Assembly: GCF_001885905.1 (NCBI RefSeq)
Contig: NZ_JXKM01000001.1
Span: forward strand, 213,486-277,485
Length of the DNA: 64,000 nt
From: Enterococcus devriesei
Lineage (GTDB): Bacteria > Bacillota > Bacilli > Lactobacillales > Enterococcaceae
Reading direction: 5' to 3'
Below, in pieces: positions 45,125 to 54,499 of this stretch. The notes under the pieces were generated by a model that was not told the origin of the DNA, searched no databases, and saw only the letters and a list, made by a program, of their open reading frames with translations. Within the stretch, counting starts at the first letter, position 1. Each line of letters starts with the position of its first letter. A program made the translations under genes and the position numbers.

Positions 45125-45159
45125 AAAATCATTTCTCAAAGGTTAATAGAAATGATTTT
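45125..45159 (+). promoter_or_regulatory. Hairpin in the rnf leader
   Basis: Perfect 12-bp inverted repeat AAAATCATTTCT / AGAAATGATTTT with an 11-base loop in the roughly 150-base 5' leader of rnfC. There is no T run, so it is not a terminator; a role in mRNA stability or as an operator is possible. Confidence 0.5.
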
Positions 45160-45257
45160 CACAAGTAATAATATTGATATTAAGAGATAAAATAAAGTTT
45201 AATTCACTAATAAAATAAAGATCGTTCGTTTCTTCACATTACAAAGGAGGATAGTCT

Positions 45258-46583
45258 ATGGATACATTGGTCAAAGCGATTGCAAAATTTAAGGGAGGCG
45301 TCAAAGTTCCTCATAATAAAAATACCGCGGAAAACGAGAGCGTTTTTATGGAACCTCCTGAAATTGTGACAATCCCTATGCAGCAACATATTGGTGGTCC
45401 TTGTAAACCGATAGTAAAGAAAGGGGATATTGTCACTGTTGGTCAGGTGATTGGTGATTCAGAGGCGTTTGTCTCCGCTCCGATCCATGCTTCGGTATCC
45501 GGCAAAGTGAAAGGAATCAAGCCTGTGTTGATGGCAAATGGACAAACCTGTGAAGCAATCCATCTAAAAAGTGACGGCTTACCGGTTGAATTTCCTGAAC
45601 CACATCCAATTGAGATTCTTTCAAAAGCAGATTTACTAAAAGCCGCTCGCGACAGCGGTCTCGTTGGAATCGGGGGCGCAGGTTTTCCGATGCATGTAAA
45701 GCTTGCCGTCAAAGAGGACACGCCAATTGACACGCTGGTTATTAATGGCGCCGAATGCGAGCCCTTTATTACGTCGGATTATCGTGAAAGCCTAGAATAT
45801 CCAGATCGAATCATTGCTGGAATGCAGTTAGTGATGAAGTATTTGAATATTCGACATGGTGTCATTGGGATCGAAAGCAATAAGCCAAAAGGCCTGAAAA
45901 GGCTGCGGGATCATTTGAATGAGCTGGCGGAGCTTGATCCGACAATCGATGTAATGGAGATTCCTTCATTATATCCGCAAGGGGCAGAAAAAATGCTGGT
46001 CTATGCCACAACTGGTCGAAAAATCCCACCAGGAAAGCTCCCTTCTGAAGTAGGCTGCTTGATTATGAATATCTCAACGATTTCACTTTTGCAGCGGTAT
46101 ATCGAGATTGGCATGCCCTTGACCCATAAAAGAATCACCATAGATGGAAATGTTGCTCAACCTAAAAATGTTGTTGTACCGATTGGAACGCCAATTGGCG
46201 AAGTCATTGACTATTGCGGCGGTTTGGTCGATGAGCCTAGCAAAATAATTCTAGGAGGCCCGATGATGGGGATCGCCCAATTTTCAATGGACTTACCGAT
46301 CACGAAGCAAACGAATGCTATTACGATTCTATCAGCGGCGCAAAGTTTGCCGGAGGAGTCTCCTTGCATCCGCTGCGGAAGCTGTGTCACTGCTTGTCCA
46401 ATGTCGCTTCTGCCGGTGCAGATTGAACGTTGTACCCATAATAAGGATGTAGCGGGGCTGAGAAAGCTGAATGTTTCAGCCTGTATGGAGTGCGGTTGCT
46501 GTGCATTTGTCTGTCCGGCAGGCCGTAGACTTGTCCAAACAATGAAGCAAGCCAAACAAATGGAAAGGGAGGCTGTTCAATGA
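45258..46583 (+). CDS. rnfC: Rnf complex subunit C
   Basis: Peripheral NADH-side subunit of the ferredoxin:NAD+ oxidoreductase. The N-terminal half has the HIGGPCKPIVKKGDIVTVGQ barrel region and GGAGFPMHVKL (NADH/FMN site); the C-terminal part has two [4Fe-4S] motifs, CIRCGSCVTACP and CMECGCCAFVCP. 441 aa. The start follows AAGGAGG. First gene of rnfCDGEAB, overlapping rnfD by 4 bases. Confidence 0.96.
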   Translation: MDTLVKAIAKFKGGVKVPHNKNTAENESVFMEPPEIVTIPMQQHIGGPCKPIVKKGDIVTVGQVIGDSEAFVSAPIHASVSGKVKGIKPVLMANGQTCEAIHLKSDGLPVEFPEPHPIEILSKADLLKAARDSGLVGIGGAGFPMHVKLAVKEDTPIDTLVINGAECEPFITSDYRESLEYPDRIIAGMQLVMKYLNIRHGVIGIESNKPKGLKRLRDHLNELAELDPTIDVMEIPSLYPQGAEKMLVYATTGRKIPPGKLPSEVGCLIMNISTISLLQRYIEIGMPLTHKRITIDGNVAQPKNVVVPIGTPIGEVIDYCGGLVDEPSKIILGGPMMGIAQFSMDLPITKQTNAITILSAAQSLPEESPCIRCGSCVTACPMSLLPVQIERCTHNKDVAGLRKLNVSACMECGCCAFVCPAGRRLVQTMKQAKQMEREAVQ

Positions 46584-47521
46584 ACAAATTACCTGTTTCC
46601 ATCTCGCCTCACCTACACTGCGGGCGCAGTACCCACAATATCATGCTGGATGTGATTATCGCGTTGATTCCAGCAATGATCGCTGCTACCATTATTTTTG
46701 GATTTCGCGCACTTATGTTGATTATCGTCACCATGGGGGCTTGTGTTTTAAGTGAATATTTAACGAGGAAAATCTTGAAGCGGTCTGACACGATCCACAA
46801 TTTAACCGCGGTCGTTACCGGGATTTTACTGGCATTAAACTTGCCGGTAACACTGCCCTTTTGGATGGCTGCTTTAGGTGGAGTGATCGCCATTGTAATT
46901 GTGAAGGAATTTTTTGGCGGAGTTGGGCAAAATTTTGTCAATCCCGCGATTACCGCCCGGATCATTTTAATGATGTCCTTTGCGTCACAAATGAGTACGT
47001 GGCAGCCGCCGTTAAATTATTATATGTTTCGACCGGATGTGATTTCATCGGCGTCGTATTTTTCAGCTTCGCAAACCGGACAAAAAATTCCTTCGCTGCT
47101 GGATATGTTTTTAGGGATTCGTGCCGGGAGCTTAGGTGAGACTTGTGCTTTGGCATTGCTGATTGGAGGAGTCTATTTAGTCGCTCGTAAGGTGATATCA
47201 CCTGTGATTCCACTTTGTTTTATCGGGACCGTGGTTATCTTAGCTACTTTACTAGGAGGAAATCCGTTGTATCAACTAATGTCCGGCGGGTTATTACTGG
47301 GCGCTATTTTTATGGCAACGGACTATACGACTTCTCCAGTCACCAAAAATGGAAAGATCATCTTCGGTGTCGGCTGTGGCATCATAACTGTCTTGATTCG
47401 TTTCTTTGCGGCGTTGCCTGAAGGAGTGTCTTACGCGATTTTATTAATGAACATCCTCGTTCCTCATATCGAGCATTTAACGATTCCAAAAGTCTTTGGT
47501 GAGGAGGCGAAGGTGAAATGA
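46580..47521 (+). CDS. rnfD: Rnf complex subunit D
   Basis: Integral membrane subunit, 313 aa, related to NqrB. Hydrophobic helices throughout; GGVGQNFVNPAITARI and FMATDYTTSPVT, whose Thr is the candidate site of covalent FMN. It overlaps both neighbours by 4 bases. Confidence 0.95.
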   Translation: MNKLPVSISPHLHCGRSTHNIMLDVIIALIPAMIAATIIFGFRALMLIIVTMGACVLSEYLTRKILKRSDTIHNLTAVVTGILLALNLPVTLPFWMAALGGVIAIVIVKEFFGGVGQNFVNPAITARIILMMSFASQMSTWQPPLNYYMFRPDVISSASYFSASQTGQKIPSLLDMFLGIRAGSLGETCALALLIGGVYLVARKVISPVIPLCFIGTVVILATLLGGNPLYQLMSGGLLLGAIFMATDYTTSPVTKNGKIIFGVGCGIITVLIRFFAALPEGVSYAILLMNILVPHIEHLTIPKVFGEEAKVK

Positions 47522-48075
47522 AGCACTCAAAGGTGATCTTACTAGATACACTGTGTCTCTTTGTGATTTGCCTCGTGGTGACCTTTGCCGTTGCCGGGAC
47601 TCGCTCAGCTTTCAAGGAGCGAATCGCTAAGCAAGAATGGACACAAACCCAAACGGTCATGAAAAAATTGATCAAAGCGCAGGACTTTCAGGAAGAAAAA
47701 TTAGCTGGGGGGCAACAGGCGTATAAAGCACTTGATCCAAATGGTAAGATTCTGGGTTACCTTTTTATTACCGAAGCCTATGGTTATGGCAGTGAAGTCA
47801 GTGTTATGAGTGCCATAGCCGATGGAAAAGTTGTCGGTGTGGATGTTTTGGATGCGTCAAATGAAACACCTGGATTGGGGCAAAACGTCACAAAAAAAGA
47901 GTTTGTTGATCAATTTTCCAATCTCCAAGGTTCACCAGAAATTGTCAAAAGCGCTCCTACTAGTGAAAATCAAGTAGAAGCGGTCACCGGTGCAACCAAA
48001 TCGTCAACAGCTGTTGTGAAATCAGTCGAGAAAGCACTTGCTCTTTTTGATCAAGTCGCTGACTCAGAGAAATAA
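47518..48075 (+). CDS. rnfG: Rnf complex subunit G
   Basis: 185 aa with one N-terminal helix and an extracytoplasmic FMN-binding domain. VTGATKSSTAV contains the S/TGAT motif whose Thr carries covalent FMN in RnfG/NqrC. ETPGLGQNV is also typical. Confidence 0.95.
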   Translation: MKHSKVILLDTLCLFVICLVVTFAVAGTRSAFKERIAKQEWTQTQTVMKKLIKAQDFQEEKLAGGQQAYKALDPNGKILGYLFITEAYGYGSEVSVMSAIADGKVVGVDVLDASNETPGLGQNVTKKEFVDQFSNLQGSPEIVKSAPTSENQVEAVTGATKSSTAVVKSVEKALALFDQVADSEK

Positions 48076-48087
48076 GGGGGAGAAGGA

Positions 48088-48765
48088 ATGGAAAACGAAA
48101 AGAAATTCGCCATTTTTACTAAAGGATTAATTAAAGAAAATCCGGTTCTTCGCCTAATGTTAGGCACTTGTCCCACCTTGGCTGTGACGACATCGGCAAT
48201 GAATGGCTTGGGGATGGGGATCGCCGCTACGATTGTCTTGTTAGGTTCCAACATCGTTATTTCGCTTTTACGAAAAGTGATTCCCGATCGGGTAAGAATC
48301 CCCGCCTTTATTACGATCATCGCAGGTTTTGTAACAGTGGTTCAATTGCTGGTAAAAGCTTTGGCACCAGCGCTAGATGCGACCTTGGGGATTTATTTGC
48401 CGCTGATCGTAGTAAACTGCATCATTCTTGGTCGGGCAGAAGCTTACGCGAAGAATCATCCAGTCATCCAATCTGCTTTAGACGGATTGGGGATGGGAGT
48501 GGGCTTCACCATGGCGCTTTTATGCATGGGAGGCATCCGGGAATTATTAGGTAGCGGTACCTTATTAGGTTTTTCCATCACTGCCGGGGTTGTTCCGCCA
48601 ATGACGATTATGCTGCTGCCGCCAGGAGGATTCTTTGTATTTGGCATGCTTGTCATGGTAGCGAATAAACTTAGCGACCGCGAGAGCAAGGAAATAGATT
48701 GCTCCGCCTGTCCAATTGCCGAAGCTTGTACAACGATTTGTGAAGAAAAGGCGGGTGAGGACTAA
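48088..48765 (+). CDS. rnfE: Rnf complex subunit E
   Basis: Integral membrane subunit, 225 aa, six hydrophobic helices, with LGTCPTLAVTTSAMNGLGMG and IVVNCIILGRAEAYA, motifs shared with RnfA and NqrD/E. The Cys in each supports a membrane-embedded iron site in this family. The C-terminal tail has extra cysteines (CSACPIAEAC). It overlaps rnfA by 1 base. Confidence 0.95.
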   Translation: MENEKKFAIFTKGLIKENPVLRLMLGTCPTLAVTTSAMNGLGMGIAATIVLLGSNIVISLLRKVIPDRVRIPAFITIIAGFVTVVQLLVKALAPALDATLGIYLPLIVVNCIILGRAEAYAKNHPVIQSALDGLGMGVGFTMALLCMGGIRELLGSGTLLGFSITAGVVPPMTIMLLPPGGFFVFGMLVMVANKLSDRESKEIDCSACPIAEACTTICEEKAGED

Positions 48766-49355
48766 TGCAGGCCTTTGTTACTATTTTAGTTGCTGGAATT
48801 CTAACGGATAATTTTGTTTTGTCGCAATTTTTAGGAATCTGCCCTTTTCTAGGTGTATCAAAAAAATTGGATACTGCTGTAGGAATGTCTTTAGCGGTTA
48901 CTTTTGTTATGGTTTTAGCGACCTTAGTGACGTATCCGATCTACAGCGCTTTGCTGATTCCGATGGGATTGGATTATTTACAAACGATTGTGTTCATCCT
49001 GACGATTGCCGCACTTGTTCAGTTGGTGGAAGTCGTGATGAAACGTTATATGACACCTTTGTACAATGCTTTGGGAATCTATCTGCCTTTAATTACAACC
49101 AACTGCGCGGTACTAGGCGTAACGATTTTGAACTTTTCGAAAAATTATAGCTTTATTCAATCGATGGTTAACGCTTTTGCTGCTGGCATCGGATTTTTAA
49201 TCGCAATGGTGATTTTTGCAGGCGTTCGCGGTCGATTAGAGGGCAACGACATTCCTAAATCATTACAAGGATTGCCGATCACTTTGATTGCGGCAGCAAT
49301 CGTTGCGTTATCATTTTTAGGCTTTGCTGGATTGGCGGAAGGATTGTTCCGATAA
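48765..49355 (+). CDS. rnfA: Rnf complex subunit A
   Basis: Integral membrane partner of RnfE, 196 aa: NFVLSQFLGICPFLGVSKK and ITTNCAVLGV hold the conserved cysteines. Six helices. It is followed by 56 bases and then rnfB. Confidence 0.95.
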   Translation: MQAFVTILVAGILTDNFVLSQFLGICPFLGVSKKLDTAVGMSLAVTFVMVLATLVTYPIYSALLIPMGLDYLQTIVFILTIAALVQLVEVVMKRYMTPLYNALGIYLPLITTNCAVLGVTILNFSKNYSFIQSMVNAFAAGIGFLIAMVIFAGVRGRLEGNDIPKSLQGLPITLIAAAIVALSFLGFAGLAEGLFR

Positions 49356-49411
49356 ATCTGTTGAGTGAAGGAAATTGCAGGAATCATTCAGACAAAATAG
49401 GGGGGACGTAA

Positions 49412-50224
49412 ATGACGGAGATCATGTTACCCATCGGCATCGTCAGCGGAATGGGTTTAATCGCAGGAGTGATCCTTTCATTAGCCACGATCATTTTCCA
49501 TAAGCCTGTCGATGAGAAAGAAGAGGCACTAAGAGAAGTGTTGCCCGGGATTAACTGTGGGGCGTGCGGCTTTTCCGGTTGTGATGGGTATGCAAAAGCC
49601 ATGGCGCAAGGCCAGGCCGGCGCAACCAACTGTACACCTGGCGGAGCCTCCACACGGACAGCTTTATCCGCGATTTTAGGTGTAGAAGTTGGAGAGGTAG
49701 ATAGAGTCGCCGCCTTTGTTCGTTGCAATGGAACGTGCGAATTTACGAATAAGAAAATGGATTATGCAGGAACGAGTACTTGTTATGGTGCCAATCAAAT
49801 CTTTGGTGGTCCGCAAGCCTGTCAATTTGGCTGTATGGGCTTTGGTGATTGCCAGACTGTCTGTGATTATGATGCGATCGAAGTAGTGGATGGGATCGCG
49901 AAGATTGATTCAGAAAAATGTGTCGGTTGTCTAAAGTGTATCGCGGTATGTCCGAAAAACTTAATCAAGATGCTGCCCGCCGAAAATACTTCGATCGTGG
50001 CTTGCTCCAATCAGGAAAAAGGCGGAGGAGTACGTAAAATCTGTGAGGTCGGCTGTATTACTTGTAATCGTTGTGTGAAGACTTGTCCGCAAAAAGCCAT
50101 CAAAATGGTCAACAATGTAGCGGTGATTGATCCGGAGCTCTGTATTAATTGTGGCGAGTGCGTAGAAATTTGTCCGCAAAATTGTATTGTAGAGATGACT
50201 AAAAAGAAAGTTGTTCACAGTTAA
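49412..50224 (+). CDS. rnfB: Rnf complex subunit B (ferredoxin-oxidising, multi Fe-S)
   Basis: 270 aa: an N-terminal membrane helix (about 3-25), the RnfB Fe-S domain (GINCGACGFSGCDGYAKA), then cysteine-rich segments CQFGCMGFGDCQTVC, CVGCLKCIAVCP, CITCNRCVKTCP and CINCGECVEICP. This is the extended Clostridia-like form of RnfB with several [4Fe-4S] clusters. Last gene of the operon. Confidence 0.96.
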   Translation: MTEIMLPIGIVSGMGLIAGVILSLATIIFHKPVDEKEEALREVLPGINCGACGFSGCDGYAKAMAQGQAGATNCTPGGASTRTALSAILGVEVGEVDRVAAFVRCNGTCEFTNKKMDYAGTSTCYGANQIFGGPQACQFGCMGFGDCQTVCDYDAIEVVDGIAKIDSEKCVGCLKCIAVCPKNLIKMLPAENTSIVACSNQEKGGGVRKICEVGCITCNRCVKTCPQKAIKMVNNVAVIDPELCINCGECVEICPQNCIVEMTKKKVVHS

Positions 50225-50228
50225 TCGC

Positions 50229-50278
50229 AAAAATGGAAGGAGCATCCTCGATTGGTTGAAGATGCTCCTTCCATTTTT
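50229..50278. terminator. Bidirectional terminator after rnfB
   Basis: Perfect 18-bp stem AAAAATGGAAGGAGCATC / GATGCTCCTTCCATTTTT serving rnf and the converging minus-strand gene. Confidence 0.93.
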
Positions 50279-50285
50279 AGGGATA

Positions 50286-50906
50286 TTAATGATAAACGCT
50301 GAAGTGCTCTTTCTCGTGTTTTGGCGTGATCACTTCATCGATCATTGCGACCGCGTAATCGGCCATGCTGATTTCGCTTTTTCCAGCAGCGTTTTTTCGT
50401 AAATATTCATCACTAACTTGATATTGACCGGTTCGTTCGCCGTCAGGAATAAAATTTGCGGCAGGGCTTAAATAAGTCCAGTCTAAATCTTGCTGCTCTT
50501 TTAGCTCAAGAAATGCTTGGTACATATTGTAGGCCGTTGGATAGTAAACCGCGTTAGGATCAGAAAGGTCAATCATGCGATGCTCCTCATCAACGAACAA
50601 AGAGGATGTTCCGCCAACGACTAGTAGACGCGTTTGACTGCCCTTTAACAAGTCGGTTAGATGGCGTAATGAAGTTTGATGCAGAAATTCTTTACCCACC
50701 GGTGGGCGAAAGGCATCAATGACCACATCAAAATAAGTTAGGTCCTGTGTTGTTAATTCAAATAAATCTTTGACTAAAATGGGAACCTTTACTTCTAACT
50801 TTTCTGGATGGCGAACGATCGCAGTTACTGCTAAATCACGATTCAGCGCTTCTTTTAATAGGTGCGAGCCGGCATTACCGGTAGCGCCAATAATTGCTAC
50901 TTTCAT
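50286..50906 (-). CDS. NAD(P)-binding SDR-like protein
   Basis: 206 aa with an N-terminal NAD(P) motif (VAIIGATGNAGSHLLKEA), LLVVGGTSSLFV and a Tyr-rich middle; resembles YwnB/atypical short-chain dehydrogenases. Substrate unknown. The start is ATG 50906; its AGGAGG lies inside the 3' arm of the hairpin at 50911-50954. It may be read with the CPBP gene upstream. Confidence 0.82.
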   Translation of the reverse strand: MKVAIIGATGNAGSHLLKEALNRDLAVTAIVRHPEKLEVKVPILVKDLFELTTQDLTYFDVVIDAFRPPVGKEFLHQTSLRHLTDLLKGSQTRLLVVGGTSSLFVDEEHRMIDLSDPNAVYYPTAYNMYQAFLELKEQQDLDWTYLSPAANFIPDGERTGQYQVSDEYLRKNAAGKSEISMADYAVAMIDEVITPKHEKEHFSVYH

Positions 50907-50910
50907 CAAA

Positions 50911-50954
50911 AAACCTCCTTAAACTGATTGCTTAATATCAGTTTAAGGAGGTTT
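50911..50954 (-). terminator. Terminator hairpin that buries the next gene's ribosome binding site
   Basis: Perfect 18-bp stem; on the minus strand AAACCTCCTTAAACTGAT pairs with ATCAGTTTAAGGAGGTTT and is followed by T residues. It terminates the CPBP gene, and its 3' arm contains the AGGAGG used by the gene starting at 50906. Confidence 0.85.
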
Positions 50955-50972
50955 TTCTAAAAAGGCAAAAGA

Positions 50973-51632
50973 TTAGTGCTGAATCAACTTATCTGAATGA
51001 ACAGCGAGCTGGGTCAGAATCACTAATAAGTTCATACCGACATGGGTAATCATGGAGGTCCAAATTCGTCCGCTATAACGATACATGCCGCAGAATAAGA
51101 AGCCCAGCCCCGCATACAAAAGATAGTGGCCATCGTTATGGGCGAAGGCAAACAACAGCGAACTGAGTAGTGCTGGAATGAGAAAGCCGAATCTTTTTTC
51201 TAGTGATCCGAAAATTGCACGCCGGAAAACGAATTCTTCCATAATTGGACCAGCGATAGTAGTAGCGAAAATGAAGACCATATTGTTCATGATCAAATCC
51301 ACAATATTTTGCGTATTTTGAGAAGTAGCGGATTGACCTAGGAAGCGCTGCTCAATTTGCAAAATAAGCATTTGCAAGAGTAGCGAAGCCGGTATACCAA
51401 TGACGCCAATCAAAATGGCGATCAGGACTTTTTTTTGTTGAGACTCGATGCCGAAGAGCTGAGACTTGTAACGATAAAAGATCATCAACGCCGCGCCTAA
51501 GAAATAAGTCAACGTTGTCAGCTGAATAATTTGCGAGGGATTTGCGCTAAAGACTTGCAAAAAGATCACGGGCGAGAACAAAACTAAGCCATAAGTAAAG
51601 ATCGTAATAAAGCTATATTTTTTTGCGTTCAT
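50973..51632 (-). CDS. CPBP-family intramembrane metalloprotease
   Basis: 219 aa, about six membrane helices, with the CPBP/Abi catalytic motifs EEFVFRRAIFGSL (EExxxR) and FAFAHND (FxxxH), and a later HVGMN. Such proteins process prenylated or peptide substrates or confer bacteriocin self-protection; a similar gene often neighbours groESL in relatives. It is transcribed away from groES. Confidence 0.87.
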   Translation of the reverse strand: MNAKKYSFITIFTYGLVLFSPVIFLQVFSANPSQIIQLTTLTYFLGAALMIFYRYKSQLFGIESQQKKVLIAILIGVIGIPASLLLQMLILQIEQRFLGQSATSQNTQNIVDLIMNNMVFIFATTIAGPIMEEFVFRRAIFGSLEKRFGFLIPALLSSLLFAFAHNDGHYLLYAGLGFLFCGMYRYSGRIWTSMITHVGMNLLVILTQLAVHSDKLIQH

Positions 51633-51726
51633 TATTTTTCCTTTCTAAACTCTTATTGTTCCCAAGTATACCATAATTCCTATAAAAACTTAGCGGGAGA
51701 AAAATCGAAAAAGACAAACGAAGGAC

Positions 51727-51755
51727 TTGCAAAAAGAATCGAAAATGAGTATGAT
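51727..51755 (+). promoter_or_regulatory. groESL promoter
   Basis: -35 TTGCAA (51727-51732), 17-bp spacer, -10 TATGAT (51750-51755). Confidence 0.82.
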
Positions 51756-51767
51756 AATAACTGTGAG

Positions 51768-51794
51768 TTAGCACTCTAAGTTATCGAGTGCTAA
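51768..51794 (+). promoter_or_regulatory. CIRCE element (HrcA operator)
   Basis: Perfect TTAGCACTC - 9 bases - GAGTGCTAA just after the transcription start: the HrcA heat-shock operator. Confidence 0.97.
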
Positions 51795-51830
51795 CAACTT
51801 GAATATCATTACTAGTTGGAGGGATTTATC

Positions 51831-52115
51831 GTGTTAAAACCATTAGGTGATCGTGTCATTCTTGAAGTAACTCAAGAAGAAGAAAAAACAGTTGGAGGTT
51901 TAGTCTTAGCTTCTGCAGCCAAAGAAAAACCACAAACAGCAAAAGTTGTCGCTGTCGGTGAAGGCAATGTACTAGAAAACGGTCAAAAAAGTCCAATGCC
52001 AGTAGCTGTTGGTGATATGGTAATGTTTGAAAAATATTCTGGGACAGAAGTAAAATATGACGGCAGTGAATACTTGATTATCGCTGCAAAAGATATTATG
52101 GCAATCGTCGAATAA
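51831..52115 (+). CDS. groES: Co-chaperonin GroES
   Basis: 94-aa lid of the chaperonin: [12 protein letters not shown] at the N-terminus and the mobile loop [13 protein letters not shown]. The start is GTG after TGGAGGG, giving the standard length; upstream in-frame codons are untranslated leader. Confidence 0.97.
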   Translation: MLKPLGDRVILEVTQEEEKTVGGLVLASAAKEKPQTAKVVAVGEGNVLENGQKSPMPVAVGDMVMFEKYSGTEVKYDGSEYLIIAAKDIMAIVE

Positions 52116-52124
52116 AAATAATGA

Positions 52125-53762
<1,638 letters not shown>

Positions 53763-53780
53763 GCATAGCCGAATAATTTA

Positions 53781-53813
53781 GCGTCATCGGAAAATTCCGG
53801 TGATGCTTTTTTG
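53781..53813 (+). terminator. Terminator of groESL
   Basis: Stem AGCGTCATCGGAA / TTCCGGTGATGCT (with a G-T pair) and a T run. The following 53814-53990 has an extended -10 (TGTTAAAAT, 53946-53954) that may start the next gene. Confidence 0.9.
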
Positions 53814-53996
53814 CTCTTTGATTGGTCGTTAGTGCTTTTTTTGAAAGTGAACGATTATGTTCGAGCGTTTAAAAAATAATCATGATTTTTTACTTATTTT
53901 TTAGGAAAAAAATCTTTTTGTTTATCAAAAATGCTTCCATTCCTATGTTAAAATTAGACTGTTGACGATGAATAAAATATCAAAGGAGCTAATTGT

Positions 53997-54356
53997 ATGA
54001 AATTAATTGAGACACCTTTAAATAGCAATGTAAATTTAGAAACACTGTATCCAAATCTTATGCAGCATATGTTTAATAATCGTAAGGCAATCAAATTATT
54101 GAAATTGTATGCCTATGACCGGACAAAAATCATTTACGCAGATCGCTTTGACACGATCACGTTGTTACTTTTGAATCGCCAGCGGAAGATCAGTCATCAA
54201 GAGGTAGATACGATTATTCATCGCTTATTGAAAGTTGATCGTCAAGCGGTAACTGTTGATGTCGGCTATAAAAAACAAATCTTAGAAGCTGGCATGCGGC
54301 CGAAGGAAAGCTACAAAGACATTATCGCAATAGAATACCAAGTTCCACAACAATAG
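53997..54356 (+). CDS. DUF1827 protein
   Basis: 119-aa cytosolic protein matching the DUF1827 family of Lactobacillales (MKLIETPLNSN at the N-terminus; LYAYDRTKIIYADRFDTI; PKESYKDIIAIEY near the end). The start follows AAAGGAG. It is a single-gene unit with its own terminator. Function unknown. Confidence 0.82.
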   Translation: MKLIETPLNSNVNLETLYPNLMQHMFNNRKAIKLLKLYAYDRTKIIYADRFDTITLLLLNRQRKISHQEVDTIIHRLLKVDRQAVTVDVGYKKQILEAGMRPKESYKDIIAIEYQVPQQ

Positions 54357-54362
54357 TTTCGA

Positions 54363-54393
54363 AAAGAAAGACTGGCGGTCTTTCTTTTTTTTT
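54363..54393 (+). terminator. Terminator after the DUF1827 gene
   Basis: 10-bp stem AAAGAAAGAC / GTCTTTCTTT with a TGGCG loop and a long T run. Confidence 0.92.
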
Positions 54394-54446
54394 ATGAATG
54401 CAAGCTTTGGTCAGGAAAGCTTGTAATCCCGAGTTAGCTCCTCTTG

Positions 54447-54455
54447 TGATATAAT
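54447..54455 (+). promoter_or_regulatory. pncB-nadE promoter (extended -10)
   Basis: TGATATAAT at 54447-54455, a perfect extended -10; no good -35 at the usual distance. Confidence 0.65.
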
Positions 54456-54499
54456 ATTTAAAATAGTTTAGATTACTAAAACAAATAAGGAGCATGATT

